Positions 1 through 7,314 of a stretch of DNA of 64,000 bases are shown in pieces. The stretch covers positions 1 to 64,000 of the forward strand of contig JAGWBJ010000007.1 in assembly GCA_021295955.1 (NCBI GenBank). Reading direction: 5' to 3'. How positions within the stretch are numbered: the stretch's first letter is position 1; the number at the start of each line of letters is the position of its first letter. Source of the DNA: Dehalococcoidia bacterium. Lineage in GTDB: Bacteria > Chloroflexota > Dehalococcoidia > Lucifugimonadales > JAGWBF01. The position numbers were made by a program, and so were the translations under genes. Under the pieces are notes generated by a model that worked only from the letters and a program-made list of their open reading frames with translations, made no database searches and was not told the origin of the DNA.

Positions 1-491
1 GCGGGGCTGCCCGATATGGCCGGACCCAGCATGCCCTTGAGCTGCTTGCCCGTGTGCTTCTTGAGGGTCTCGATGGTGTCCCGGTAGAACTCCCGCTCCT
101 GCTCCTCGGTGTAGGTGTTCAGGTACCGGGTGTTGTAGATGCCGTGGCTCATGAAGTCCCAGCCCCGCTGGACCATGGCCTCGCCGACCTCGGGGTAGTG
201 CTCCAGCACGGCCATGTTCAGGGAGACGCAGGCCTTGATGCCATGCTTGTCCAGCACCTCGGCCATCCGCCAGAAGCCGACCCGGTTCCCGTAGTCGCGG
301 TAGGAGAACTCCCGGGCGTCGGGATAGGGCATGCGGGGCCAGGGGTCTCGCTGGCCGTCGTAGTCGGGCATGTACTCGTAGTGCTCCACGTTGGGAGCGA
401 CCCACAGGGCCACTCGGGCTCCGTTGGGCCACCTAATCGGGGGTCGATCTATGATGGGGCTGTAGTCTATTCGGTGGGGGGCCAGGGACAT
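1..491 (-). CDS. PuuE-like CE4 (polysaccharide deacetylase/allantoinase family) hydrolase, cut by window edge
   Basis: The frame starts at an ATG whose complement ends at 491, with GGAGG 8-9 bases upstream, and runs off the left edge, so only the N-terminal ~163 residues are seen. It is a close paralogue of the next gene: DYGNRVGFWRM, DFMSHGIYNTRYLN and KKHTGKQLKGMLGPAIS are shared. The pattern of a WPNGARVA start, a DYGxRxGFWR motif and an SHG motif is that of the NodB-fold branch that includes PuuE allantoinase, which opens the allantoin ring. Substrate here is inferred only from family resemblance and from the oxamate-type operon 4 kb away. It sits downstream of, and has a promoter separate from, its paralogue. 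Confidence 0.85.
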   Translation of the reverse strand, partial: MSLAPHRIDYSPIIDRPPIRWPNGARVALWVAPNVEHYEYMPDYDGQRDPWPRMPYPDAREFSYRDYGNRVGFWRMAEVLDKHGIKACVSLNMAVLEHYPEVGEAMVQRGWDFMSHGIYNTRYLNTYTEEQEREFYRDTIETLKKHTGKQLKGMLGPAISGSP

Positions 492-631
492 CGCGAATTT
501 GCCTCCTTCCAAGGGGTACCCGGGGCCGCTAGGTGCCTGTGGTCATGGAGGAGCCCTGTTTCGACCCGGAAGGACGAACCCGGGGCCGGCGCGTAAGGCG
601 CGTCCACGGGAGCGGCGTCAGGAACGAGGGT

Positions 632-660
632 AGTATACTTTCGCCCCTTGGGGGTGTCAA
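632..660 (-). promoter_or_regulatory. Promoter of the truncated PuuE-like gene
   Basis: On the minus strand TTGACA (660-655) and TATACT (637-632) are separated by 17 bases. This is a near-consensus sigma-70-type promoter lying just beyond the stop of the upstream paralogue and giving a leader of about 130 nt before the ATG at 491. Confidence 0.75.
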
Positions 661-673
661 CCGAGGTCTACGG

Positions 674-1597
674 CTAGGAGGCGGCGCCGATGCTCGCGGC
701 GTAGGCCGCGGCCTGGTCGTAGTGGTTGGCGATGTAGTATTCGGCGATCTCGTCGGCCGTGGTCTGCCACACGCCGTCGTGGGACATTATGTAGCCCAGC
801 ACCTCGTCCAGGTAACGGACCCTGTGGGGCTGGCCAACCAGGAAGGGGTGCAGGGCTATGCACATGACCCGGCCGCTCTGTGCCCCCTCCCTGTATAACT
901 GGTCGAACTGGGCCTTGCAGATGCGGGCGAAGTAGTCGCCCTCGTAGTGGATGCCGTAGCCGTGGAACAGGAGGCCGTCGTTGAGCTCGATGGAGTAGGG
1001 GACGGAGACCAGCTTTCCCGACTTGACCTTGATGGGCACGGGTTGATCGTCGTGGTACCAGTCGGTGCTGTATACGAGGCCCGCCTCGGCCATCAGGTCG
1101 GGAGTGCGCACCGTGTGGGATATGGCCGGGCCCAGCATGCCCTTGAGCTGCTTGCCCGTGTGCTTCTTCAGCGTCTCGATGGTGTCCCGGTAGAACTCCC
1201 GCTCCTGCTCCTCGGTGTAGGTGTTCAGGTACCGGGTGTTGTAGATACCGTGGCTCATGAAGTCCCAGTCCCGCTGGACCATGGCCTCGGCCACCTCGGG
1301 GAAGTGCTCCAGCACCGCCACGTTCAGGGACACGCAGGCCTTGATGCCGTGCTTGTCCAGCACCTCGGTCATGCGCCAGAAGCCCACGCGGTTGCCATAG
1401 TCCATGTAGGCGTACTCGCGGACGTCTGGGTAGGGAGTGCGGGGATAGGGGTCCCGCAGGCCGTCGAACTCGGGAGTGTACTCGTAGTGCTCCACGTTGG
1501 GGGCAACCCAGAAGGCGACACGGGCGCCGCCGGGCCACTTGACGGGCGGCCGCTGGGTGATGGGGCTGTAGTCGACTCTCCGGGGCTCCAGGGCCAT
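674..1597 (-). CDS. PuuE-like CE4 hydrolase (polysaccharide deacetylase/allantoinase family)
   Basis: A 307-residue protein, a usual length for this family. N-terminal WPGGARVAFWVAP is the first strand of the NodB fold; DYGNRVGFWRM (about residues 67-77) and DFMSHGIYN follow; near residue 180 STDWYHDDQPVP and VPYSIELND match the region PuuE allantoinases write as DDLPYW...IPYTLD.ND; the C-terminal IALHPFLVGQPHR is the last conserved block. Family members hydrolyse cyclic or acyl amides in the cytoplasm; no signal peptide is seen. GGAGG stands 9 bases before the ATG. A diverged tandem copy follows (1-491). Function as allantoinase is likely but not proven by sequence alone. Confidence 0.85.
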   Translation of the reverse strand: MALEPRRVDYSPITQRPPVKWPGGARVAFWVAPNVEHYEYTPEFDGLRDPYPRTPYPDVREYAYMDYGNRVGFWRMTEVLDKHGIKACVSLNVAVLEHFPEVAEAMVQRDWDFMSHGIYNTRYLNTYTEEQEREFYRDTIETLKKHTGKQLKGMLGPAISHTVRTPDLMAEAGLVYSTDWYHDDQPVPIKVKSGKLVSVPYSIELNDGLLFHGYGIHYEGDYFARICKAQFDQLYREGAQSGRVMCIALHPFLVGQPHRVRYLDEVLGYIMSHDGVWQTTADEIAEYYIANHYDQAAAYAASIGAAS

Positions 1598-1667
1598 GGG
1601 ACGCGACCTCCGCGGCGGTGTCCAAAACAGGGATGCCTGCGCTGTGTGGCTGGGGGACGACGAGGGC

Positions 1668-1697
1668 AGTATAATTATGGCCGCACGGGGGTGTCAA
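1668..1697 (-). promoter_or_regulatory. Promoter of PuuE-like gene 674-1597
   Basis: Minus-strand TTGACA (1697-1692), an 18-base spacer and TATACT (1673-1668). The arrangement, including the CCCC run just after the -35 box, repeats the promoter of the paralogue at 632-660, so the promoter was duplicated with the gene. Confidence 0.75.
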
Positions 1698-1751
1698 CCA
1701 CCGGCCCGCGACGCAGGGCAGGCGCGAGTCTCAATCTGCCTGAATCCGTCA

Positions 1752-1945
1752 CTCCCGCGAAAGGAGACTCTTGCATAACCGTCATACCCGCGAAAGCGGA
1801 TATCCAAGTCCCCGGGCTTTAGGCACGAGCACATCCAGTCTCTCCTCGTAATTCGGCCCACGTCTGGAGTTACGCAAAGGTCTCCGAAAGCGGGAGTCCA
1901 ATAGGCCCAGTTGTGGATTCCCGCGTGCGCGGGAATGACGGTAAA
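1752..1945. repeat. Dispersed repeat copy A (hairpin-ended)
   Basis: About 190 bases homologous over nearly their whole length to 26260-26482, sharing segments such as GTTACGCAA.GGTCTCCGAAAGCGGGAGTCCAA. It ends in a hairpin with 9-bp arms, ATTCCCGCG (1917-1925) and CGCGGGAAT (1928-1936), followed by GACGG. It fills the space before the HELTH gene and makes the spurious peptide DSRVRGNDG in frame with it. Confidence 0.8.
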
Positions 1946-1957
1946 GGCAGGTGCGGC

Positions 1958-2662
1958 ATGAAGGTGCTCGGCAGAGAGCTGCCCCCTCCCTTCGACCGGT
2001 TCTGGGAGACGTTGGGGGAGGAGACGGGCGTCCCCACGGACCTGATAGAGCGGGGGGCGGTGCAGGTCTTCGGCCCCGAGGGTTACAGGGAGGGCTCCGG
2101 CCACCTCCCCCGGTGGATGGAGATACCCGACGACGCCCTTAGCTACCACGTGGCCCACGAGCTGACCCACATACTGCTGAGGAACCGGGGCTTTCCCGCG
2201 ACCTTCCGGGGCCGGGAGTACGGCCCCGACTCGCCGGAGGCCCGGGTGGGGGGCGACCTGGAGGAGCTGGTCAGCCACCCGGCGCTGGAGCAGGTGCTGA
2301 GGCCCTTCCCCTTCGACAAGAGCCACATCCAGCAGCACCTGTTCGAGGGGGCCCGGCGGGGGCTGGAGGGCAGCCCCATTCCGGAACCCGGCTCGCCGTG
2401 GTGGATGACGTGGGCGTGCCGCTGCTGCGAGCTCCAGCTCCTCCTGCCCGAGCGGCAGTGGCTCCGCCTGGAGGTGGTGTTTCAGGGGCGGTGCCCCGAT
2501 ATCGCGGCCAAGGGCAAGGAGCTGGTGGAGATAATGAGGGGGGAGGGGTTCCTGACGCCCGACCAGGCCCTGCAGGCCATGATCAACGCCAGGGACGCCC
2601 TGGGACTGAAGGAAGCGGACCGGTGCCTGGTCCGCGACCCCCGTACGGGGGAGCTGTATTAG
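1958..2662 (+). CDS. Uncharacterised protein with HELTH zinc-protease-like motif
   Basis: A 234-residue protein. The motif HVAHELTHILL at about residues 65-75 is an HExxH signature, the usual zinc-binding and catalytic pair of metallopeptidases; a further glutamate-rich stretch (DLEELVSHP) follows about 30 residues on and could hold a third ligand. Three cysteines (WACRCCEL) lie near residue 153. No signal peptide or membrane segment is visible, so a cytoplasmic location is likely. I chose the ATG at 1958 because the 15 codons before it in the same frame are translated repeat. The last ~120 bases recur, frameshifted, at 3488-3610. I do not recognise a named family. Confidence 0.75.
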   Translation: MKVLGRELPPPFDRFWETLGEETGVPTDLIERGAVQVFGPEGYREGSGHLPRWMEIPDDALSYHVAHELTHILLRNRGFPATFRGREYGPDSPEARVGGDLEELVSHPALEQVLRPFPFDKSHIQQHLFEGARRGLEGSPIPEPGSPWWMTWACRCCELQLLLPERQWLRLEVVFQGRCPDIAAKGKELVEIMRGEGFLTPDQALQAMINARDALGLKEADRCLVRDPRTGELY

Positions 2663-2724
2663 GCAGCCCGGGGAAATTCTCGACTTTGCCCGGGAAGAAT
2701 CTAGACTTGATGGAGGGATAGACA

Positions 2725-3480
2725 ATGGGAAACCCGGTAGTGCACTTTGAGATTGCCGGCCCGGATGGGCCTTCCCTGCAGCAGTTCTATCGCGACTTGT
2801 TCGGATGGAAGATCGACGCGCAGGGCGAAGAGATGGGCAACTACGGTCTGGTGTCCGCAAACGAGGGCGGCATCGGCGGCGGTGTGTTTCCCACAACCGA
2901 GGATATGCCGGCGCGCAGCTACGTCACCTTCTACGTGCAGGTCGACGACCTTCAAGGGGCGCTGGACAAGGTGACCGGTATGGGTGGGAACGCCATCGCG
3001 CCACCGACGGAGATAGCCCCCGGCATGGGCTCCATCGCCATGTTCGGGGACCCTGCCGGCAACACGATAGGTCTGTATTCGCTGCCGCAGGAATGGGACG
3101 GAGAGATGCCGCCCAATGGGAACGCTCCGCCGGTGGTCCACTTCGAGGTTGGAGGCAGCGACGCAGCGGTGCTCGCCGAGTTCTACACGGGAATGTTCGA
3201 CTGGCAGGTCCACCATCACGAGGAGGCCAACTATCGCCTCGTCCAACAGGATTCCGGAGGGATCGGCGGGGGCATATTCCAGCACACGGAAAACATGCCG
3301 CCCAACCATCCTTCCGTCGCCGTTATGGTCGACGACCTACAAGCGTATCTTGACAAGGCCGTAAGCCTGGGCGGGACCGCCTTGATGCCTCCCAGGGAGA
3401 TTCCCGGCGGATTCGGCTCGATTGCCATATTTTATGACATCGCCGGTAATCGCATATCACTCTTCAAGTCTCCTGGGTAG
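2725..3480 (+). CDS. Two-domain VOC (glyoxalase/bleomycin-resistance) family protein
   Basis: 251 residues made of two tandem VOC domains: residues 1-120 start NPVVHFEIAGPD and 130-251 start PPVVHFEVGGSD, each with the FY..LFGW / FYTGMFDW helix, a GGIGGG turn, a VDDLQ strand and a FGDPAGN / FYDIAGN end. The two halves are clearly an internal duplication that can form one intramolecular VOC active site. Members bind metal and act on small molecules; the substrate cannot be told. GGAGG precedes the ATG. It lies between an intact gene and a broken piece of the same gene. Confidence 0.9.
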   Translation: MGNPVVHFEIAGPDGPSLQQFYRDLFGWKIDAQGEEMGNYGLVSANEGGIGGGVFPTTEDMPARSYVTFYVQVDDLQGALDKVTGMGGNAIAPPTEIAPGMGSIAMFGDPAGNTIGLYSLPQEWDGEMPPNGNAPPVVHFEVGGSDAAVLAEFYTGMFDWQVHHHEEANYRLVQQDSGGIGGGIFQHTENMPPNHPSVAVMVDDLQAYLDKAVSLGGTALMPPREIPGGFGSIAIFYDIAGNRISLFKSPG

Positions 3481-3487
3481 GTCATGG

Positions 3488-3610
3488 GACGGAGGGGTCC
3501 CGGACCCCCGACCAGGCACTGCAGGCCATGATCAACGCCGGGACGCCCTGGGACTGAAGGAAGCGGACCGGTGCATGGTCCCCGACCCCGGTACGGGAGA
3601 GCTGTACTAG
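3488..3610 (+). pseudogene. Broken partial copy of the HELTH gene 3' end
   Basis: This stretch repeats bases ~2540-2662 with about 10-15% differences: CCCGACCAGGC, CTGCAGGCCATGATCAACGC, GGACGCCCTGGGACTGAAGG and the last codons ending GAGCTGTA-TAG are all present in order. A single base is missing after ATGATCAACGCC, which shifts the frame, and there is no start. It is a decayed remnant of a second copy, separated from the intact copy by the VOC gene. Confidence 0.85.
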
Positions 3611-3733
3611 TTAGCCCGCACGGCTGGCTAGTAATCCTTCGCTCGTCGCCCAACGGTAGGGCTCTCCCGTCGGCCGCATGAATACAGCGCCAAGCGAGAT
3701 TGGCAATCACAATAACTGAAGCAACTCCTAGAA

Positions 3734-3762
3734 TTGACACCCAGCATGGACGCCAATAGGCT
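3734..3762 (+). promoter_or_regulatory. Promoter of the lipoprotein gene
   Basis: TTGACA (3734-3739), a 17-base spacer and TAGGCT (3757-3762), about 40 bases before the ATG at 3801. The -35 box is consensus; the -10 box is only fair. Confidence 0.5.
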
Positions 3763-3800
3763 AGGCTTCACAAGACAACCACCGGCATCGGAGAAGCACA

Positions 3801-4238
3801 ATGAGGTGTGTCGCAAACGGTGCACCCATGACCGCGGGTGCTTTGGTTCTATCGTTATTACTCGTACTCGTCGGCTGCAATTCAGAGGCCCAGCGTATCC
3901 GTGAGATCAATGAAGTCCTTGCGACACCCGTGGCCGAGACGCCACCGCTCAGCGCCAAAATCACCACGGCAGAGATTCAAGACGGCGACTGCATCAATTC
4001 CACACTCCCCGAAGGCATCAGCATTGAGACGGTCGTGATTGTACCTTGTGCCGGAACTTGGCAATACCGGGTGCTTAACTCATTCGACGTTGCCGACGCC
4101 AACCGATACCCTGGTGAGGACTTCTTTGAGCAACGAGCCGACGAAAGCTGCAACCGACGACATAGTTATTTTCTATTTCCCACTCCAGAGTCTTGGGAGG
4201 TCGGCGATCGAACAGTCACCTGCCTCCAGGAAAACTAG
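3801..4238 (+). CDS. Lipoprotein with septum-formation-like domain
   Basis: 145 residues. The N-terminus has a hydrophobic core ending LVLVGC, a lipobox with Cys at residue 26, so the product should be lipid-anchored outside the membrane. After a short linker, GDCI, a second Cys pair (VPC.GTW), ESCNRRH and PESWEVGDRTVTC follow in the order seen in the actinobacterial/Chloroflexota septum-formation domain (PF13845 type), where cysteines form disulfides. Its role is not known. The gene is less GC-rich than its neighbours and has its own promoter; an ATG at 3828 is an alternative start that still keeps the signal. Confidence 0.75.
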   Translation: MRCVANGAPMTAGALVLSLLLVLVGCNSEAQRIREINEVLATPVAETPPLSAKITTAEIQDGDCINSTLPEGISIETVVIVPCAGTWQYRVLNSFDVADANRYPGEDFFEQRADESCNRRHSYFLFPTPESWEVGDRTVTCLQEN

Positions 4239-4514
4239 AATCTGCGGTGGAACAGGCTGTTATCGGCTACGGCTCACAACAAGCTTTGAAGAAGAGGGCT
4301 TGTGAGAGCACAAATCTGCCAACCCCGACTGTTAGATCCATAGCGACTGCTCCCTCTTATATGCGGAACAACCAGGTGCCACGTCCCCAGATGGAGAGGT
4401 TCACTACTGGGAATCGTCTGCTACGTCTGGGTTCTCGATTTGTTCAGTTTGGCTATCGCCGGCTCACTTGAACAGTACGACCCTCCCCCTCCCACGCCGG
4501 ACGAGGCTGCCGCC
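4239..4514. other. Non-coding gap before the allH-like operon
   Basis: No convincing reading frame, hairpin with T-run or repeat was seen here. The base composition is lower in GC than the flanking genes. The promoter of the next gene begins at its right end. Confidence 0.5.
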
Positions 4515-4543
4515 GTGACACCGCACGGCGGTTCCCATATAAT
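4515..4543 (+). promoter_or_regulatory. Promoter of allH-like operon, predicted leaderless
   Basis: GTGACA (4515-4520), a 17-base spacer and TATAAT (4538-4543). Transcription would begin 7-8 bases further on, at or next to the ATG at 4551, and there is no Shine-Dalgarno sequence, so the message is probably leaderless. Confidence 0.7.
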
Positions 4544-4550
4544 GCCCACG

Positions 4551-5531
4551 ATGGACGGGTTACGTATTTTCAGGGTGACGGCCCTGGGCATGGGGCTGCC
4601 GGGGCTCCACGACCCCCAAGCTGAATGGGGCCGCGTGGCCGCCGTGTTCCGCAGCTCTTGCCACGTCATGGACTCCGGCGGGAGGGTGGCCTGCATCGTC
4701 GACGGTAAGCTCGGGAACGGTCCCGTCAACGTCTGCGTCGACCTCCCCGACGGTCTGGCCATGGAGGACCTGGACGCCGCGCCCGGCGCTCCCCTGACGC
4801 ACCTCCGCGGACACCTGCGTTTGGGGGACGGGCTGCTGCTGGACCTGTCCGGTGCGCAACGATGGACTCCGCCGCCAGTGGGACCCCGGGCCCCCGCTGC
4901 CGAGGTACGCCGCCGGGTGAGGGCCCTCGGCGAGGCGCTGGCCCCGCGGGCGCCCGGCGAAGGTCTGGCGCCGATGGCGCTCCTGGCCGAGGGGATCGCA
5001 TGGGGCCAGCCCGTGGAGCCGGAGCCGGAGCCGGTGACGGCGGCGGCGCTCCCGAGGGTGTCCGGCCTGGTGCACGGGCTGCTCTCCCTGGACGCTCCCA
5101 TGGTCCACGAGTCCGCCGCCGGACTGGTCGGCCTGGGACCCGGCCTCACCCCATCGGGGGACGACTACCTGGCCGGTCTGCTGGTCGCGATGACGTGTAG
5201 CGAGGCCGGCCCCGCCGCGTCGGTGCTGGGAGATTCCGTCGCGGCGCTGGCCCCCGACCGGACGACGGCCCTGGGCGCGACCCTGCTGTCCCACGCGGCA
5301 GCGGGCGCCGGCTCCGAGGACGCCCATCTGTTGCTGGCGGCCATCCTTGGGCCGGGCGGCCGTTCCGATGCCGAGGAAGCGGCCCTGAGCCTTACGGACC
5401 GGGGACACACCTCGGGCTGGGATACCCTGGCCGGGCTGCTCCTGGGCGTCCACCTGGGCGTCCGCCTTGGGGACTCTGGAGGAGACCGGCTGCCCGAGTG
5501 TGGAAGCGCCCGAGTCAGAGGAGCCCGTTGA
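4551..5531 (+). CDS. DUF2877 / AllH-like protein
   Basis: About 326 residues. The motif GLVGLGPGLTPSGDDYLAGLL near residue 190 is the hallmark of the DUF2877/AllH family. In Escherichia coli AllF, AllG and AllH together form the oxamate carbamoyltransferase that ends anaerobic allantoin breakdown; here AllH-, FdrA(AllF)- and AllG-like genes lie in one overlapping run. The ATG at 4551 is chosen because it follows a -10 box by 8 bases; an in-frame ATG lies 9 bases upstream inside that box. The stop overlaps the TTG of the next gene by 4 bases. Confidence 0.8.
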   Translation: MDGLRIFRVTALGMGLPGLHDPQAEWGRVAAVFRSSCHVMDSGGRVACIVDGKLGNGPVNVCVDLPDGLAMEDLDAAPGAPLTHLRGHLRLGDGLLLDLSGAQRWTPPPVGPRAPAAEVRRRVRALGEALAPRAPGEGLAPMALLAEGIAWGQPVEPEPEPVTAAALPRVSGLVHGLLSLDAPMVHESAAGLVGLGPGLTPSGDDYLAGLLVAMTCSEAGPAASVLGDSVAALAPDRTTALGATLLSHAAAGAGSEDAHLLLAAILGPGGRSDAEEAALSLTDRGHTSGWDTLAGLLLGVHLGVRLGDSGGDRLPECGSARVRGAR

Positions 5532-7102
5532 CGGCGACCAACCTGGTCCTCAAGAACACCTACCGCGACTCGGTGGTCCTGATGCGCATCTCCCGGGAGC
5601 TGGAGCTCATGGAGGGGGCGCTGAAGGCCACCGCCCTAATGGGGACGGAGAACAACAAGCGGCTGCTGGAGGAGGCGGGCCTGCTGTCCACCGACGGCCA
5701 GGCGGCCACGCCCAATGACCTGGTGCTCGCCCTGGAGGTCTCCTCCCCCTGCCCGGACCAAGCCATCCGGGAGAAGGCCCTCAGTCTCCTGGAGACGCGG
5801 GCCTCGGGCCAGTCCGGCTCAGGCTACCGCCCACGGAGCCTGGAGGGGGCCGTGGAGGCGCTGCCCGACGCCAACCTGGCCCTGATATCCATACCCGGAG
5901 AGTACGCGGCCCGGGAGGCGCAAAGGGCCCTGGACCTGGGACTGCACGTGCTGCTCTTCAGCGACAACGTCTCCATCGACGACGAGGCCTTCCTGAAAGA
6001 GCGGGCGGCCACGTCGGGCCTCTTCATGCTGGGGCCGGACTGCGGCACCGCCGTCATCAACAACGTGCCCCTGGGGTTCGCCAACGCCGTGCCGCCCGGG
6101 CGCGTCGGCCTGGTTGCGGCGTCGGGCACCGGCCTCCAGCAGGTGACCTGTCTCCTGGCTGCCGCGGGCGAGGGGGTCTCCCAGGCCCTGGGCGTGGGAG
6201 GCCGGGACCTGGACGACAGGGTCGGGGGCGCCATGATGCTGCAGGGGCTGTCGGCGCTGGAAGCCGACCCGCATACCGAGGCCATCGTGCTGATATCCAA
6301 ACCGCCCGGCCCGTCGACGGAAGCGAGGCTGCTGGCGCGGCTGGAGAAGGCGTCCAAGCCCTGCGTCGTCTGCTTCCTGGGAGCCGACGTACGGGAGACG
6401 GGCCCGGGGCTCGTGTCGCTGGCTTCGAACCTGACCGACTCCGCCGACCTTGTGCTGGACAGTCTGGGAGGCCGGCCGGCGTCCAGGGACCTGGAGCCCC
6501 GGACCCGGGAACGCCTTCGGGAGCTGGCTGGGAGGCTGGGCCCCGGGGGCTGCCGGTCGATCAGGGGCCTCTACTCGGGAGGCACCCTCTGCTACGAGGC
6601 CCTTTTCACGGTCCGGGAATTGACGGCGGGCCCGGTCTCGTCCAACCTCAAGCTGGGAGGGGTCCGCACCGTCGAGTCGTCCCGTGGCGCGAGGGGCCAC
6701 GTGCTGGTGGACCTGGGAGACGACCGGTTCACGGTGGGCAGGCCCCACCCCATGATCGACCTGCGGCAGCGTTGCGACATGCTGAAGGCGGAGGCCGCCG
6801 ACGCCGAGGCGGCCATACTCCTCCTGGACGTGGTGCTGGGATACGGCGCCCACCCAGACCCGGCTTCGGAGCTGGCTCCGGCCATCCAGGAGGCGGTCCG
6901 TATTGCAGCGGAGGGGGGCCGCACGCTGGCCTGTGTTGCCGTCCTGTGCGGGACTCAAGGCGACCCCCAGGGCCTGGACCGGCAGAAGGCAGCCCTGGAG
7001 GCCGCCGGAGCGGTGGTGGTGCCGAGCAACCTGCAGGCGGCGACCATCGCGGCCGCCCTCTCCATGGGGAGCCTGGACCCAGTCCCGGAGACGGGTCCAT
7101 GA
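5528..7102 (+). CDS. fdrA: FdrA/AllF-like acyl-CoA synthetase-family protein
   Basis: About 524 residues starting at a TTG that overlaps the previous stop (TTGA), with GAGGAG 4-9 bases upstream. The N-terminal NTYRDSVVLMRISREL and the middle block VGLVAASGTGLQQVTCLLA...GVGGRDLDDRVGG are typical of FdrA, which is built like the alpha and beta subunits of succinyl-CoA synthetase but lacks the usual ATP-grasp partner. In E. coli it is a subunit of oxamate carbamoyltransferase. It is shorter at the C-terminus than E. coli FdrA; the missing piece is encoded by the next small gene. Confidence 0.88.
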   Translation: MTATNLVLKNTYRDSVVLMRISRELELMEGALKATALMGTENNKRLLEEAGLLSTDGQAATPNDLVLALEVSSPCPDQAIREKALSLLETRASGQSGSGYRPRSLEGAVEALPDANLALISIPGEYAAREAQRALDLGLHVLLFSDNVSIDDEAFLKERAATSGLFMLGPDCGTAVINNVPLGFANAVPPGRVGLVAASGTGLQQVTCLLAAAGEGVSQALGVGGRDLDDRVGGAMMLQGLSALEADPHTEAIVLISKPPGPSTEARLLARLEKASKPCVVCFLGADVRETGPGLVSLASNLTDSADLVLDSLGGRPASRDLEPRTRERLRELAGRLGPGGCRSIRGLYSGGTLCYEALFTVRELTAGPVSSNLKLGGVRTVESSRGARGHVLVDLGDDRFTVGRPHPMIDLRQRCDMLKAEAADAEAAILLLDVVLGYGAHPDPASELAPAIQEAVRIAAEGGRTLACVAVLCGTQGDPQGLDRQKAALEAAGAVVVPSNLQAATIAAALSMGSLDPVPETGP

Positions 7103-7314
7103 CGGACCGCGTCAAGGGGCTTATAGGCGCCGAGCTCCGGGTGGTCAACATCGGGCTCGACCTGTTCGGCGAGGTCCTGGAGGACCAGGGCGTCACCACC
7201 GTCCACATGGACTGGCGGCCGCCAGCAGGCGGCGACCGTCGCCTGTCTAGCCTGCTGGACAGGCTGAAGGGCGGCACCGACCCATCATCTCCCAGGGGAG
7301 GCCAGAGTGGCTGA
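7099..7314 (+). CDS. Small FdrA C-terminal-domain protein
   Basis: 71 residues, starting at an ATG that overlaps the fdrA stop (ATGA). The sequence ELRVVNIGLDLFGEVLEDQG followed by VHMDWRPPAGG is the segment that other genomes carry either as a free ~70-residue 'FdrA domain' protein or at the end of FdrA. It overlaps the start of the AllG-like gene by 8 bases, so all four genes should be translated together. It most likely docks to, or completes, the FdrA subunit. Confidence 0.78.
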   Translation: MTDRVKGLIGAELRVVNIGLDLFGEVLEDQGVTTVHMDWRPPAGGDRRLSSLLDRLKGGTDPSSPRGGQSG

